Assembly (NCBI GenBank): GCA_964353355.1
Contig: CAYGVT010000078.1
Location: 1-23,317, forward strand
DNA: 23,317 nucleotides
Direction of reading: 5' to 3'
From: CAYGVT01 sp964353355
Lineage (GTDB): Archaea > Thermoplasmatota > DTKX01 > GCA-020343715
In this document: one piece after another, positions 1 to 7,391 of the stretch
How the letters are laid out: each line of letters opens with the position of its first letter
Position numbering within the stretch: the first letter of the stretch is position 1
Made by a program: the position numbers and the translations under genes
The notes under the pieces: model-generated
What the model was told of the DNA's origin: nothing
What the model saw: the letters and a program-made list of their open reading frames with translations, nothing else
The model's database searches: none

Positions 1-120
1 CCCTACCCTCCCCAGCCCTCCCCTGCCCAGCCCTACCCTGCCCAGCCCTACCCTGCCCAGCCCTACCCTGCCCAGCCCTATCCTCCCCCGCCGTACCCGC
101 CCCCGCCGTACCCGCCCCCG
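1..120 (+). repeat. Eight tandem 15-bp coding repeats
   Basis: Eight in-frame 15-bp units encode PYPxx pentapeptides. Units at 31-45, 46-60 and 61-75 are identical (ccctaccctgcccag), and 91-105 and 106-120 are identical to each other. The identity at DNA level points to recent unit duplication. The array may continue to the left of the window. Confidence 0.9.
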
Positions 121-528
121 CCCTTCTATGCGCCCAACTACTACCTGCCCTACGGTCATCCGCCAGGGAATCCGCTGCCCGCGAAGATCGGCGGGGCCCT
201 GTGCATGGGCTGCGGCATCCTGACCCTCGTCATGCTCGTCGTCCTGGGGCCTGTCTCGTCTTTCATGGTCATGCCGATCCTCTGCATAGCCCTCGAGGTT
301 GTCGCTGCGCTCCTGGCAATCCTGGGAGGTCTCAATGCTTACCAGCTCAGGCACTACGGGTTCGCGGTGCTCGGCGGCGTCGCGACGATGGCGCTCGTCA
401 CGTCGACGTTGGGCGTGGGCTTCTTCCTTGGGCTGGTGGCGCTCATCCTGATATCGGTCAGCAAGGATGCCTTCCCGCAGCGACAGGCGGCCTTGCCCAA
501 CTTCACATGGGGCGGCAGATGGGGCTGA
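1..528 (+). CDS. Proline-rich membrane protein, 3' part only
   Basis: The frame is open from the left edge and ends in TGA, giving at least 175 residues; the start lies outside the window. The first 40 residues are eight five-residue units (PYPPQ, PSPAQ, three PYPAQ, three PYPPP), followed by a Tyr/Pro-rich linker. From about residue 60 the protein is hydrophobic, with roughly three to four membrane segments separated by short loops (one loop reads NAYQLRHYG), and ends in a short polar tail. This resembles small archaeal and bacterial membrane proteins with a flexible Pro/Tyr/Gln-rich cytoplasmic tail ahead of a helical bundle. I do not recognise a specific family and assign no function. It converges on the SagB-type gene with only 6 bp between the stops. 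Confidence 0.75.
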   Translation, partial: PYPPQPSPAQPYPAQPYPAQPYPAQPYPPPPYPPPPYPPPPFYAPNYYLPYGHPPGNPLPAKIGGALCMGCGILTLVMLVVLGPVSSFMVMPILCIALEVVAALLAILGGLNAYQLRHYGFAVLGGVATMALVTSTLGVGFFLGLVALILISVSKDAFPQRQAALPNFTWGGRWG

Positions 529-534
529 CCGGCG

Positions 535-1275
535 CTACCGCCTGTAATGCCCCACGCAGGCGAGGTAGACCGCGACCTCCTCCTCGCCGTCCGCTCCCAC
601 GAGCTCCGCGACCTCGTCGTCGTAGAACGCGCCCACCGCGCAGCAGCCAAGGCCCAGCCCCTCGGCCGCGAGCGTGACGCTGTGCCCCACGTGGCCCGCG
701 TCCAGGTACACGTACCGGTAGCACCTAGGCCCGTACTTCATCCGCGAGCGCTGCACGATGGCCGTCCAGATGAAGACGGCCGGGGCCCTCGCGCACATCC
801 CCTGGTCGAGCGCGGCGTGGGCCGTGGCAGCGGAGTAGTCGCCCTCCGCGAGCCGCTCCAGAGCGTGGTCGACGGGGTAGTAATGGTACACCCCATGCTC
901 GAGGCCCATCACCCGGTTGGCCACGACGTAGGTCTCGATGGGGTAAAGGCCGCCCGCGGACGGGGTCGTGCGCAGCGGCAGCCCGTGGGTCTCGGCGGTC
1001 ACGCCCTGCGCGGCCCAGCAGAGCTGGGAGAGGTGCTCGAGGGAGAGCTCGTCGGATGTGAAGTTTCGGCGGCTCCGCCGCGTGCCCATGGTGGTCCAGA
1101 GCGACGACCCGCCCCTGTCTTGGACCCGCGGGAGCTTGAGGGAGGGCGCGTCGGTGAAGTGCTTGACGTAGCCCGGGTAGCCACCGCCGCCGGGCCTCCA
1201 CCCCTCCATGCCCTCGCGGTCATGCTTGGTCGCCCGCTGGAAGCGGTCGCCTATGTCCCTCGGGTCCTCGGTCAT
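535..1275 (-). CDS. SagB/ThcOx-type nitroreductase-family dehydrogenase
   Basis: A 246-aa flavin (FMN) oxidoreductase of the SagB/ThcOx branch of the nitroreductase fold. Family members oxidise azoline rings in peptide natural products, but many stand-alone archaeal members have unknown substrates. Visible signatures are RRSRRNF (66-72, phosphate-binding Arg/Ser cluster), TPSAGGLYPIE (104-114, the SagB-type flavin loop) and YVYLDAGHVGHSVTLAAEGL (188-207, the dimer/FMN helix), then GLGCCAVGAF. No cyclodehydratase or precursor peptide gene is near, so a RiPP role is not supported. It lies 43 bp downstream of the acyl-CoA synthetase beta gene and is probably cotranscribed. The start is uncertain: the ATG at 1275 has a weak GGGCAGG very close upstream, and the Met at residue 23 is an alternative with GAGGGC in front. 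It ends in TAG. Confidence 0.9.
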   Translation of the reverse strand: MTEDPRDIGDRFQRATKHDREGMEGWRPGGGGYPGYVKHFTDAPSLKLPRVQDRGGSSLWTTMGTRRSRRNFTSDELSLEHLSQLCWAAQGVTAETHGLPLRTTPSAGGLYPIETYVVANRVMGLEHGVYHYYPVDHALERLAEGDYSAATAHAALDQGMCARAPAVFIWTAIVQRSRMKYGPRCYRYVYLDAGHVGHSVTLAAEGLGLGCCAVGAFYDDEVAELVGADGEEEVAVYLACVGHYRR

Positions 1276-1318
1276 CCTGCCCGCAATGCCCCTGCGCTCT
1301 ACAAGGCCTTTTCGGGGC

Positions 1319-2032
1319 TCATGCCGCGTCTCCCTGAATCGTGCCCATGGCGATGACAGGTGCCGCCCCCGCCCGCGCGGCCGGTGACCTGAGCATCACC
1401 TTGGCGTCAAGCGCCACGGCGTCACCCCCCACGATGATGAGCGGATTGACCTCCAGCTCGCCGATGTCCAGCCTCTCGACCGAGAGCCTCGAAAGCCCCT
1501 CGATGGCCCTCAGGATGGCCTCCTGCCTCAGGCCCATGGCGCGGTAGCCGGCGAGCACGCGGCCTATCCTGGGGGCCGCGATGAGCGCGCGGGCATCGGT
1601 CTCGTCCACCGGCAGCCGCCTGAAGGCCACGTCGTTGTAGATCTCCGTGAGCGTGCCGCCCGCGCCGAAGACGACGACGCGGCCGAACGACTCGTCCTCG
1701 GCCATGCCCAGGATGAACTCGGGCCCGTGGGGCATGTACTCCTCCACGAGCACGTCCGCGTGGGGGAACCGCGCGACGAAGTCGCGCACGACCTCCATGA
1801 GCGCCTCGGGGTCGCGCACGCCGACGACGACCGCTCCGAGCTCGGTCTTGTGCGCGATGTCGTCGCCCAGCACCTTCGCGACGACGGGGTAGCGCACGCC
1901 AGCCTCCCGCAGCGCATCGATGTCCAGGGCGCCCATCCTCTCCGCTCTCACCACGAAGTGGGGCGCTCGACGGATCCCATAGCCCTCGAGCAGGTCCTTG
2001 GCCGAGTCCTCATCCATCATCATGTCGGTCAT
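1319..2032 (-). CDS. acdB: ADP-forming acyl-CoA synthetase, beta (ATP-grasp) subunit
   Basis: The 237-aa nucleotide-binding subunit of an NDP-forming acetyl/acyl-CoA synthetase. This enzyme converts acyl-CoA, ADP and phosphate to acid, CoA and ATP in the cytoplasm, and is the main ATP-yielding step of peptide and sugar fermentation in many archaea. ATP-grasp family motifs are HKTELGAVVVG (61-71), PEFILGMAED (104-113), VFGAGGTLTEIYNDVAFR (121-138) and ELEVNPLII (192-200) with ALDAKV after it. Its length is normal for a separate beta subunit. It overlaps the alpha gene by 23 bp, consistent with translational coupling. Two starts are possible: ATG 2032 has the AAGGGAG immediately adjacent, whereas ATG 2023 has it at a more usual 9-nt spacing, so the protein may begin MMMDEDSAK. 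The acyl substrate cannot be read from the sequence. Confidence 0.93.
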   Translation of the reverse strand: MTDMMMDEDSAKDLLEGYGIRRAPHFVVRAERMGALDIDALREAGVRYPVVAKVLGDDIAHKTELGAVVVGVRDPEALMEVVRDFVARFPHADVLVEEYMPHGPEFILGMAEDESFGRVVVFGAGGTLTEIYNDVAFRRLPVDETDARALIAAPRIGRVLAGYRAMGLRQEAILRAIEGLSRLSVERLDIGELEVNPLIIVGGDAVALDAKVMLRSPAARAGAAPVIAMGTIQGDAA

Positions 2033-3488
2033 CTCCCTTGGGGCGCTTCCGGAGGTGATAGGCGGCGCATGCGCCCGCGACCGTCGCAGCGCGGTGCACG
2101 CTGGGGTAGGCGGGGACGCCCGCGATTGAGAGGTAGCGCGACATCGACTCGGGCAGGCCGGCGCCCTTGCAGTAGGCGACGACCGGCAGCCCGTGGCGCC
2201 GTGACATGTCGGCCACGCTCTCGACCATGGAGCCGGTCAGCCTCTCGTTGGCGGTGATGCCGAGCAGCATGATGTCCGCGACGTCGTGATTGATGGCCAG
2301 CCTTAGCGCCTGGACGTACTCTCGGTCGGTAGCCTGGACCGAGAGGTCGATGGGGTTGCCGGGCGAGATGAAGCTCGGCAGCAGGGCGCGGAGATCGGAT
2401 TTGAAGGCCTCCGATAGCTCGGCCATCGTGAGCACGCCCGGCCACTCGCCCTCGAGCAGGTCCACGGCGACGATGCCGTTGCCGCCCCCGTTCGTGAGCA
2501 CGAGCGCGCGGCCGCCCCTAGAGGCCGGGAGCGTGGCCAGCCCGCGGGCCAGGTCGATGAGCTCGACCTCGTCGCGCGCCTCGATGACGCCGAGCTGGTC
2601 CATCACGCCCTTGAGCACGTTGTACCGACCGCCCATCCTGCCCGTGTGCAGGCGGGTGGCCTTCCCCCCGCCTCGGCTCCTTCCGCCCTTGAGCAGGACC
2701 AGGGGCTTCCTTGCGACGACGCGGTGGCAGGCATCCAGGAAGCGCGGCCCGTCCGACACGCCCTCGATGTATAGGGCAATGGACCTGGTGTCGTCCTCCC
2801 CGGCAAGGTGCTCGAGGGCGTCGCACTCGTCGACGTCGAGCTTGTTCCCGAGGCCGATGAACTGGGAGATGCCCGAGCCCGCGGAGGCGAGCTCGCACAT
2901 GAAGTCCACGCCTAGGGAGCCGCTCTGCGACACGACGCCCACGTGGCCGGGGGGCGGCCGCGGGAAGGTGCCCTTCTCGAGGAAGACGACGTCCAGGTCC
3001 TGTGATGGTACGTAATAGCCAAGGGTGTTCGGTCCGAGCACGCGGGTGCGGGACCCCTCGGTCGCCGCCCGCAGACGGGACTCGAGGTCAAACCCACCGG
3101 ACCCTGACTCGGAGAAGCCGGACGAGATGATCAGCACGGCGTCGACGTCTATCCGCACGCACTCCTCGACCGCCCCCGGGACGGATGGAGCGGGGAGGGC
3201 GACGACCGCGAGCTCGATGTGCGCGGGCACCTCGGCGACCGATCGGAAGCACCGGAGCCCCTCGACCTCCGCGTGACGGGGGTTCACCGGGTAGAGCCCC
3301 TCGACGCAGGAGGCGTCCTTGAGGTTGCGCAGGAGCACGTTGCCGAGCTTGGAACGGTCCGGAGAGGCGCCCACGACGGCGACGGTCCGGGGGCTCAGGA
3401 ATGCGCTCAGGTCGCCCCTCCCGGGCGCGGTGGGACGGACGTGGCCTTCGTAGTGCCTCGATGCCGTCCCCCTGACCTCTGAAACCAT
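2010..3488 (-). CDS. acdA: ADP-forming acyl-CoA synthetase, alpha (CoA-binding) subunit
   Basis: A 492-aa alpha subunit that binds CoA and carries the phosphohistidine. Domains in order: a CoA-binding Rossmann domain with AVVGASPDRSKLGNVLLRNL (37-56) and NPRHAEVEGLRC; a succinyl-CoA-ligase-like domain with GPNTLGYY (152-159), VVSQSGSLGVDFM (185-197) and GNKLDVDECDALEHL; then a second flavodoxin-like domain. The LHTG motif (280-283) contains the His expected to be phosphorylated in this family. The frame is open to 3581, but ATG 3488 is chosen because AGGGGGA lies 6 nt before it and the homologous region starts just after; the upstream extension is low-complexity Gly/Arg/Pro. The adjacent ATP-grasp gene completes the enzyme. 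The leader carries two competing hairpins (see the 3495-3539 entry). Confidence 0.93.
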   Translation of the reverse strand: MVSEVRGTASRHYEGHVRPTAPGRGDLSAFLSPRTVAVVGASPDRSKLGNVLLRNLKDASCVEGLYPVNPRHAEVEGLRCFRSVAEVPAHIELAVVALPAPSVPGAVEECVRIDVDAVLIISSGFSESGSGGFDLESRLRAATEGSRTRVLGPNTLGYYVPSQDLDVVFLEKGTFPRPPPGHVGVVSQSGSLGVDFMCELASAGSGISQFIGLGNKLDVDECDALEHLAGEDDTRSIALYIEGVSDGPRFLDACHRVVARKPLVLLKGGRSRGGGKATRLHTGRMGGRYNVLKGVMDQLGVIEARDEVELIDLARGLATLPASRGGRALVLTNGGGNGIVAVDLLEGEWPGVLTMAELSEAFKSDLRALLPSFISPGNPIDLSVQATDREYVQALRLAINHDVADIMLLGITANERLTGSMVESVADMSRRHGLPVVAYCKGAGLPESMSRYLSIAGVPAYPSVHRAATVAGACAAYHLRKRPKGDDRHDDG

Positions 3489-3494
3489 GTGAAG

Positions 3495-3539
3495 TCCCCC
3501 TGGAAGGGGAGGGCCCTTTGGGCGGAGGCGCCCTCCCCT
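3495..3539 (-). promoter_or_regulatory. acdA leader with two mutually exclusive hairpins
   Basis: Reading the minus strand, AGGGGAGGGC (3539-3530) can pair perfectly with GCCCTCCCCT (3514-3505) across a 15-nt loop. The 3' arm also contains UCCCC (3510-3506), which can instead pair with GGGGA (3499-3495), the Shine-Dalgarno site of acdA, across a 6-nt loop. The two structures share bases and cannot form together: the long hairpin frees the ribosome site and the short one hides it. The stop of the upstream 56-aa gene lies 24 nt before the first arm. Pairing is read directly; regulation is inferred. Confidence 0.4.
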
Positions 3540-3562
3540 CGGGGTGGTGGTGACGTCGGGGC

Positions 3563-3733
3563 TCAGCCCCAGTAGCCGCACTCGTAACGGATGTCGAGCT
3601 TCTGGAGGAGCTGGAGAAGCCTCATGCGCGTGCGCGAGTCGTAGTCGCGGGGGTAGATGACTATCCTCTCCAGGTCCATCTCCATGGCGCCCGTGCCCTT
3701 GGTATGTTCCGACATTTCTGGCATCTCCGTCAT
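3563..3733 (-). CDS. Unknown 56-aa protein at the head of the acyl-CoA synthetase operon
   Basis: A small polar protein not recognised by me. After a variable start it has a compact, conserved-looking end: ERIVIYPRDYDSRTRMRLLQ followed by LLQKLDIRYECGYWG, suggesting a beta strand, a helix and a short strand with a terminal Cys-Gly-Tyr-Trp. The frame is open to a Met at 3745. ATG 3733 is preferred because it lies about 20-25 nt after a TATA-like CTAAATAC (3758-3751), so it could be leaderless. ATG 3715 (MSEHTKG) is another candidate, with GGAG 8 nt upstream. It sits 74 bp ahead of acdA on the same strand and back to back with the Lrp-type regulator. It could be a leader peptide or a small regulator. 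Confidence 0.5.
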   Translation of the reverse strand: MTEMPEMSEHTKGTGAMEMDLERIVIYPRDYDSRTRMRLLQLLQKLDIRYECGYWG

Positions 3734-3758
3734 GTATTTATGCATGTAACGTATTTAG
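3733..3758. promoter_or_regulatory. Divergent promoter region with repeated GTATTTA
   Basis: The short AT-rich gap between the 56-aa gene (-) and the Lrp-type gene (+) contains GTATTTA at 3734-3740 and again at 3751-3757, 17 bp apart, with ATGCAT between them. GTATTTAG could act as the TATA box of the plus-strand regulator, and its complement CTAAATAC as that of the minus-strand operon. The spaced repeats could be an operator for the dimeric Lrp-type regulator, which often controls itself and its divergent neighbour; this is inference. Confidence 0.45.
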
Positions 3759-3795
3759 GGTTTTGTCAAATCCCAATGTAACGGATGGTCAATAA

Positions 3796-4329
3796 ATGGC
3801 CAAGAAAGGAACAATCGGTAACGAAGGTGAGTTCGGGGGTCGGCTGCTACATCGGCTGCTCGAGGACCCGACGAGGAGCGTGCGTGCCATCGCCGCCGAC
3901 CTCAGGAGCTACAGGCAGCGCGTCTGGCGCCACAAGCGCGCCCTCGAGCGGGACCGCGTGGTCTGGGGGTACACCGCCGTGCTGGACGAATCCAAGCTCG
4001 GGAACGTGATGTACGTGGTCCTCATGAAGATGCGTCCGATGGACATGCCCCTGGCGGAGCTCATCATCGGCCGGCAGACGAGCAGCGAGTTCCACCGCCA
4101 GGAGGTGCGGCTCATCAACGTGCTCTACGTCAACGGGGAGTACGACTGGCTCGTGATGTTCACGGCAAAGGACCATGCCACCGCGAGGAGGTACTTCGAC
4201 TCCATACGCGTGGCCTACGACGACTTCCTCATCGGCAAGCCGCATCTCATCGACGTCAACTTCGCGCTCGTGCGCGAGGGCAAGGTCAACCCGGGGCTCG
4301 GTGGTTTGAGGGAGTTCGTGCCGAGGTAG
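3796..4329 (+). CDS. Lrp/AsnC-type transcriptional regulator
   Basis: A 177-aa protein with an N-terminal helix-turn-helix (about 15-55: LLEDPTRSVRAIAADLRSYR then VWRHKRALERDRVVWGYTA), the typical connecting strand DESKLGNVMYVVLMKM, and a C-terminal RAM-like alpha/beta domain containing YVNGEYDWLVMFTAKDHATA. That is the architecture of feast/famine regulators, which form dimers and higher oligomers and sense amino acids or related metabolites. The second half is slightly longer than classic Lrp. It is divergent to the acyl-CoA synthetase operon, whose substrates usually come from amino-acid breakdown, so control of that operon is plausible but not shown. ATG 3796 lies about 40 nt after the TATA-like GTATTTAG. 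It ends in TAG and converges on the lipoprotein gene. Confidence 0.85.
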   Translation: MAKKGTIGNEGEFGGRLLHRLLEDPTRSVRAIAADLRSYRQRVWRHKRALERDRVVWGYTAVLDESKLGNVMYVVLMKMRPMDMPLAELIIGRQTSSEFHRQEVRLINVLYVNGEYDWLVMFTAKDHATARRYFDSIRVAYDDFLIGKPHLIDVNFALVREGKVNPGLGGLREFVPR

Positions 4330-4373
4330 CGGCGCGGGGCGGACAGGCCCTCGGATGCCCGTCCATCGGCCCG

Positions 4374-6521
4374 CTAGTCGACCGGTCCGACCTGGAGGCC
4401 CTGTGACGAGAGGTGGGCGTAGAAGGCGCCACTGTCGGACAGCCGCACCGGGCCGATGGCGATGTCATCGAGCTCCATCGCGAGAGCCCACTTGGTGCCC
4501 GCGTGGGCGATGAGGAGGTCCATGGTCAGGGCCGTCCAGTTGTAGCTGACGACGGCCGCTGCCCCACCGTCCGCGCCCAGCATGGGATAGGAGTAGTCGC
4601 CCGCGCCCAGGATGGTGTCGTCCATCCCGGGCCTGTGGATGATGACCTCCGTGCCTCTGCCGCCTCCCCTGTCGAGCAGGTATAGCGTGCCCTTGTGGCA
4701 ACCCCAGAGGCCCTTGAAGCCGGTCCCATTGGCGACCCTTGTCAGCTTCCCTCCGGCGAGCGCCCACAGCTCGGTGCCGTCCCTCGTCGGCACTGCGAAC
4801 ATCGCGTTCGTGTCGGAGGGGGCGGTGCCGATGGTGGGCGAGATGGAGTACGCCTTGAAGAGGGCGCGTAGGTCGTGGTGGGCCGTCAGGCACCCGCCCT
4901 CGAGCGGGAACGAGGCGACGCATTCCTCGATGACCCTGCCGGCCTCGTCGACGAACGCGCCCCACGAGTAGAACCGGCCGTCCAGCATGGTGCCCGGCGC
5001 GCCGAACCGGAAGCACGCCTTGCCCGCGTTGATGGGCGCCTCCACCAGCTTGAACGCGGTGTGGTTCACGAAGTTGGCCTCCAGGAGGGTCGCGCCCGAG
5101 TCCGCGACGACAACCGCGGCTTGCATGTTGTCGGTCGGAACGACCGAGAGGACGTCGCGCACGGGCAGGGGTATGCGGCTGATGTTGAAGGCGGCGGCGA
5201 CGCCCTTCGAGACAAGGATGAGGTCCCACGCGAGACCCTGCGCGATCTTCGTTGCGTCCGTCACCCTTTGCAGGAGCAGGGCGGTGCCTGTGTCAAGGAC
5301 GGTCACGAGCGTCGAACCGCCCAGGCCTTGGGCTAGCAGCCGTGCGTTGTCCATCGAGAACCGCTCGCCACTGGCCATGCCTGAGGACGCCTCGCGGGCG
5401 GTGCGGTCGAGGGGCCCGATGGTGACCGTCGGAACGGGGGAGGGCGTCCCGGTCGCGGGCGCGCCGAGGGCCTCCAGCGCGTTCGGGTACCAGTCCCAGA
5501 GCAGGCGCTCCTTGCCATCCATCACGAACGTGCCCCTGTAGTGCTGGTGCGTCACGGAGATGCCGGTGATGCCCAGGTCCTTGACGGACGTGACCTCACC
5601 CATGTCGGGCACCGCGTCGCCGTTGTCGTCCTGCCAAACGTGCAGACCGGAGAGCTCGTCGCCCTTGAGCTGACCGTCGCCGTCGGCGTCGAGCCTGGCG
5701 AGCTTGGCGAACCCGTCGGGCCAGCCGTCCCCGTCGCCAAAGAGGTGCGCGCCCGTCATGAGCACGTCCGTGTCGGGGGACCAGGTCGTCAGCAGACCGT
5801 CCTTGGGTCCGACCCACTCGCAGAGCTCCTTGAACCCGTCGCCGTCGAGGTCGAAGGGCCTGATGGCGAGCGCCCACGAGAGCGGGTGGGGCAGCCATTC
5901 ACCCCCGGATGCCGCGAGGGCCTTGTCGCCGTCCATGTCCAGGACGATGGGGGACGTGTAGATGTTGTTGGAGAGCCGCCAGTCCGAGGACCCGGTGGTC
6001 ACGCCCTCCACGCTCATGCCCGTCATCATGGCCCACGCGGCATTGCGGTTGTTGAACGTCGGGCCGTAGGCGATGAGTGCGGAATCCAGGCCGGGGCTCG
6101 ACGCGAGCGTGGTGCCCGACAGGGTCTTGGCGTTGAGCGCCGCGGCGATGGGGTCCCCCCCGCGCGCGGTGTGGTAGAAGACCTCGGCGAACATGTTCTC
6201 CCTCATGTGCGGGTCGCCCCAGATGTGGATGGAGACCTCCCGCTCGACGGTCCCGTTGCCACCCGTGCGCTTGGCGATGAGCGCGGCCTCGTCCGGGTAC
6301 GTGGCGTTGAAGAGCGTCGCGATGACCAGCAGCTCGGCCGCGAGCCTGGGGCTGCCCACCAGGTCGGTGAGGTAGGCGATGTCCCCGACGGGTTCAGGGA
6401 TGTTGTCGAGTATAGAGGGACCTGGCTTGGCAGGCTCCTCCTCGGTGATGCAGCCGCAGAGCGGAACGACGACCATCATGGTCGCGACAATTACAGTTAG
6501 CACCCGCCTCTCCCTGACCAT
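4374..6521 (-). CDS. Secreted lipoprotein with RTX-associated calcium-binding domain
   Basis: A 715-aa lipoprotein. MVRERRVLTVIVATMMVVVP followed by LCGC gives a signal peptide with lipobox and a lipidated Cys at 24. Residues about 185-325 match the domain often seen in bacterial RTX-type adhesins and toxins: PIVLDMDGD, then FDLDGDGFKELCEWVGPKDG, then LDADGDGQLKGDELSGL and WQDDNGDAVPDMGEV ending in a LGITGISV strand. The acidic DxDGDG loops are EF-hand-like Ca sites. An earlier HIWGDPHMREN motif (about 99-109) resembles WGDPH segments of vWF-D-like domains. The remaining 390 residues look beta-rich and are not recognised. The frame can be extended to a GTG at 6536, but ATG 6521 has GGGAGG 7 nt upstream. 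Its role at the cell surface is unknown. Confidence 0.8.
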   Translation of the reverse strand: MVRERRVLTVIVATMMVVVPLCGCITEEEPAKPGPSILDNIPEPVGDIAYLTDLVGSPRLAAELLVIATLFNATYPDEAALIAKRTGGNGTVEREVSIHIWGDPHMRENMFAEVFYHTARGGDPIAAALNAKTLSGTTLASSPGLDSALIAYGPTFNNRNAAWAMMTGMSVEGVTTGSSDWRLSNNIYTSPIVLDMDGDKALAASGGEWLPHPLSWALAIRPFDLDGDGFKELCEWVGPKDGLLTTWSPDTDVLMTGAHLFGDGDGWPDGFAKLARLDADGDGQLKGDELSGLHVWQDDNGDAVPDMGEVTSVKDLGITGISVTHQHYRGTFVMDGKERLLWDWYPNALEALGAPATGTPSPVPTVTIGPLDRTAREASSGMASGERFSMDNARLLAQGLGGSTLVTVLDTGTALLLQRVTDATKIAQGLAWDLILVSKGVAAAFNISRIPLPVRDVLSVVPTDNMQAAVVVADSGATLLEANFVNHTAFKLVEAPINAGKACFRFGAPGTMLDGRFYSWGAFVDEAGRVIEECVASFPLEGGCLTAHHDLRALFKAYSISPTIGTAPSDTNAMFAVPTRDGTELWALAGGKLTRVANGTGFKGLWGCHKGTLYLLDRGGGRGTEVIIHRPGMDDTILGAGDYSYPMLGADGGAAAVVSYNWTALTMDLLIAHAGTKWALAMELDDIAIGPVRLSDSGAFYAHLSSQGLQVGPVD

Positions 6522-6560
6522 GCCCGAGCCTCCCACCTGTGTGGTGTAGAGATATCGAGG

Positions 6561-6567
6561 CTAATAC
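6561..6567 (-). promoter_or_regulatory. Possible TATA box for the lipoprotein gene
   Basis: Minus-strand GTATTAG lies 40 bp upstream of ATG 6521 in otherwise GC-rich DNA. This is a reasonable distance for an archaeal promoter with a short leader containing the GGGAGG site. Confidence 0.3.
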
Positions 6568-6594
6568 GCTTTGAGATGCTGCGGTCCATCCACG

Positions 6595-7290
6595 TCAGGC
6601 CTTCGCGCACCGCAGAAGGACGTACCGAAGGCCCTTGCCGAGGGAGTGCCTCCCCTTCCCCAAAAGGGTCTCGTAGGCCGGTCCATGGCCGGGGGACCTG
6701 TCCGCGCCGCGTCTCGCCTCCCAGACGGTGTGCATGATGGGGGAGAGGTCCTCGACCCCCACGTCCGCGAGACCAGCCCCCCCCATCCCCGCCTTGAGGT
6801 CATCGACCTTCGAGTCGCGGACGTAGGCTATGCCTATCGACCTGAGCGCCTCCCTCGAGAGCGGTGGCAACGGCGGGTGAACGACGATGTCGGTGAGGAC
6901 CATCCTGCCTCCAGGGCGCAGGACCCGCGCCATCTCGGAATAGCCCGTCTCGGTGGGCGCGGGGGTGGGGAACACGATGAGGTCGCGGACGAGGGCGTCG
7001 AACGAGGAGTCGGGGAAGGGCAGCCGGGCCCGCTCCCCTCGCTTGAAATCCATGAGATAGCCCACGGGCGAGTAGGCCGCGCGCCCGCTCGCGATGCGGA
7101 GGAGGACGGGGTCGAGCTCGAGGCCCGTGACCTTGCCCTTCCCCCCCAAACGTGGCGCGAGCCGCAGCGCGAGGTCCCCACCCGCGCTGCAGAGGACGAG
7201 GACGCGGGCGCACGCGAGCTGGCCGAGGGCGGATTCGACGCGCTCTAGGATGGGGGTAAGAGCCCTCACCTCGTTCTCGGTCCATCCCAT
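6595..7290 (-). CDS. Class I SAM-dependent methyltransferase
   Basis: A 231-aa Rossmann-fold methyltransferase of the Methyltransf_11/UbiE-like type. Motif I is VLVLCSAGGDLALRL (30-44, SAM-binding Gly loop). The acidic residues after strand 2 are in VTGLELD (54-60). Motif II/III is LPFPDSSFDALVRDLIVF (90-107), and the post-motif strand is EMARVLRPGGRMVLTDIVV (119-137). The C-terminal third (about 140-231), which normally defines the substrate, is not recognised. The start is supported by GGAGG 8 nt upstream of ATG and by a TATA-like TTTAATAG about 45 bp away, so it is probably its own transcription unit. Neighbours give no hint of the substrate. Confidence 0.88.
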   Translation of the reverse strand: MGWTENEVRALTPILERVESALGQLACARVLVLCSAGGDLALRLAPRLGGKGKVTGLELDPVLLRIASGRAAYSPVGYLMDFKRGERARLPFPDSSFDALVRDLIVFPTPAPTETGYSEMARVLRPGGRMVLTDIVVHPPLPPLSREALRSIGIAYVRDSKVDDLKAGMGGAGLADVGVEDLSPIMHTVWEARRGADRSPGHGPAYETLLGKGRHSLGKGLRYVLLRCAKA

Positions 7291-7332
7291 GGCTGGGCCT
7301 CCAAGGACCCTAGCCCTATTGGAGCGGTGGGT

Positions 7333-7340
7333 CTATTAAA
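7333..7340 (-). promoter_or_regulatory. TATA box of the methyltransferase gene
   Basis: Minus-strand TTTAATAG lies about 45 bp upstream of the methyltransferase start at 7290 in GC-rich surroundings. The spacing allows a transcript start near 7312 with the GGAGG ribosome site inside a short leader. Confidence 0.5.
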
Positions 7341-7391
7341 CCGTTCCTGTGCCTCTGTCCATTGGCACCTTCCCGTTTTCATGTCCGATGG

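Noticed and set aside
3489..3581. Longer N-terminus of acdA
   Set aside because: This part is Gly/Arg/Pro low-complexity encoded by the hairpin leader; a good Shine-Dalgarno site precedes ATG 3488.
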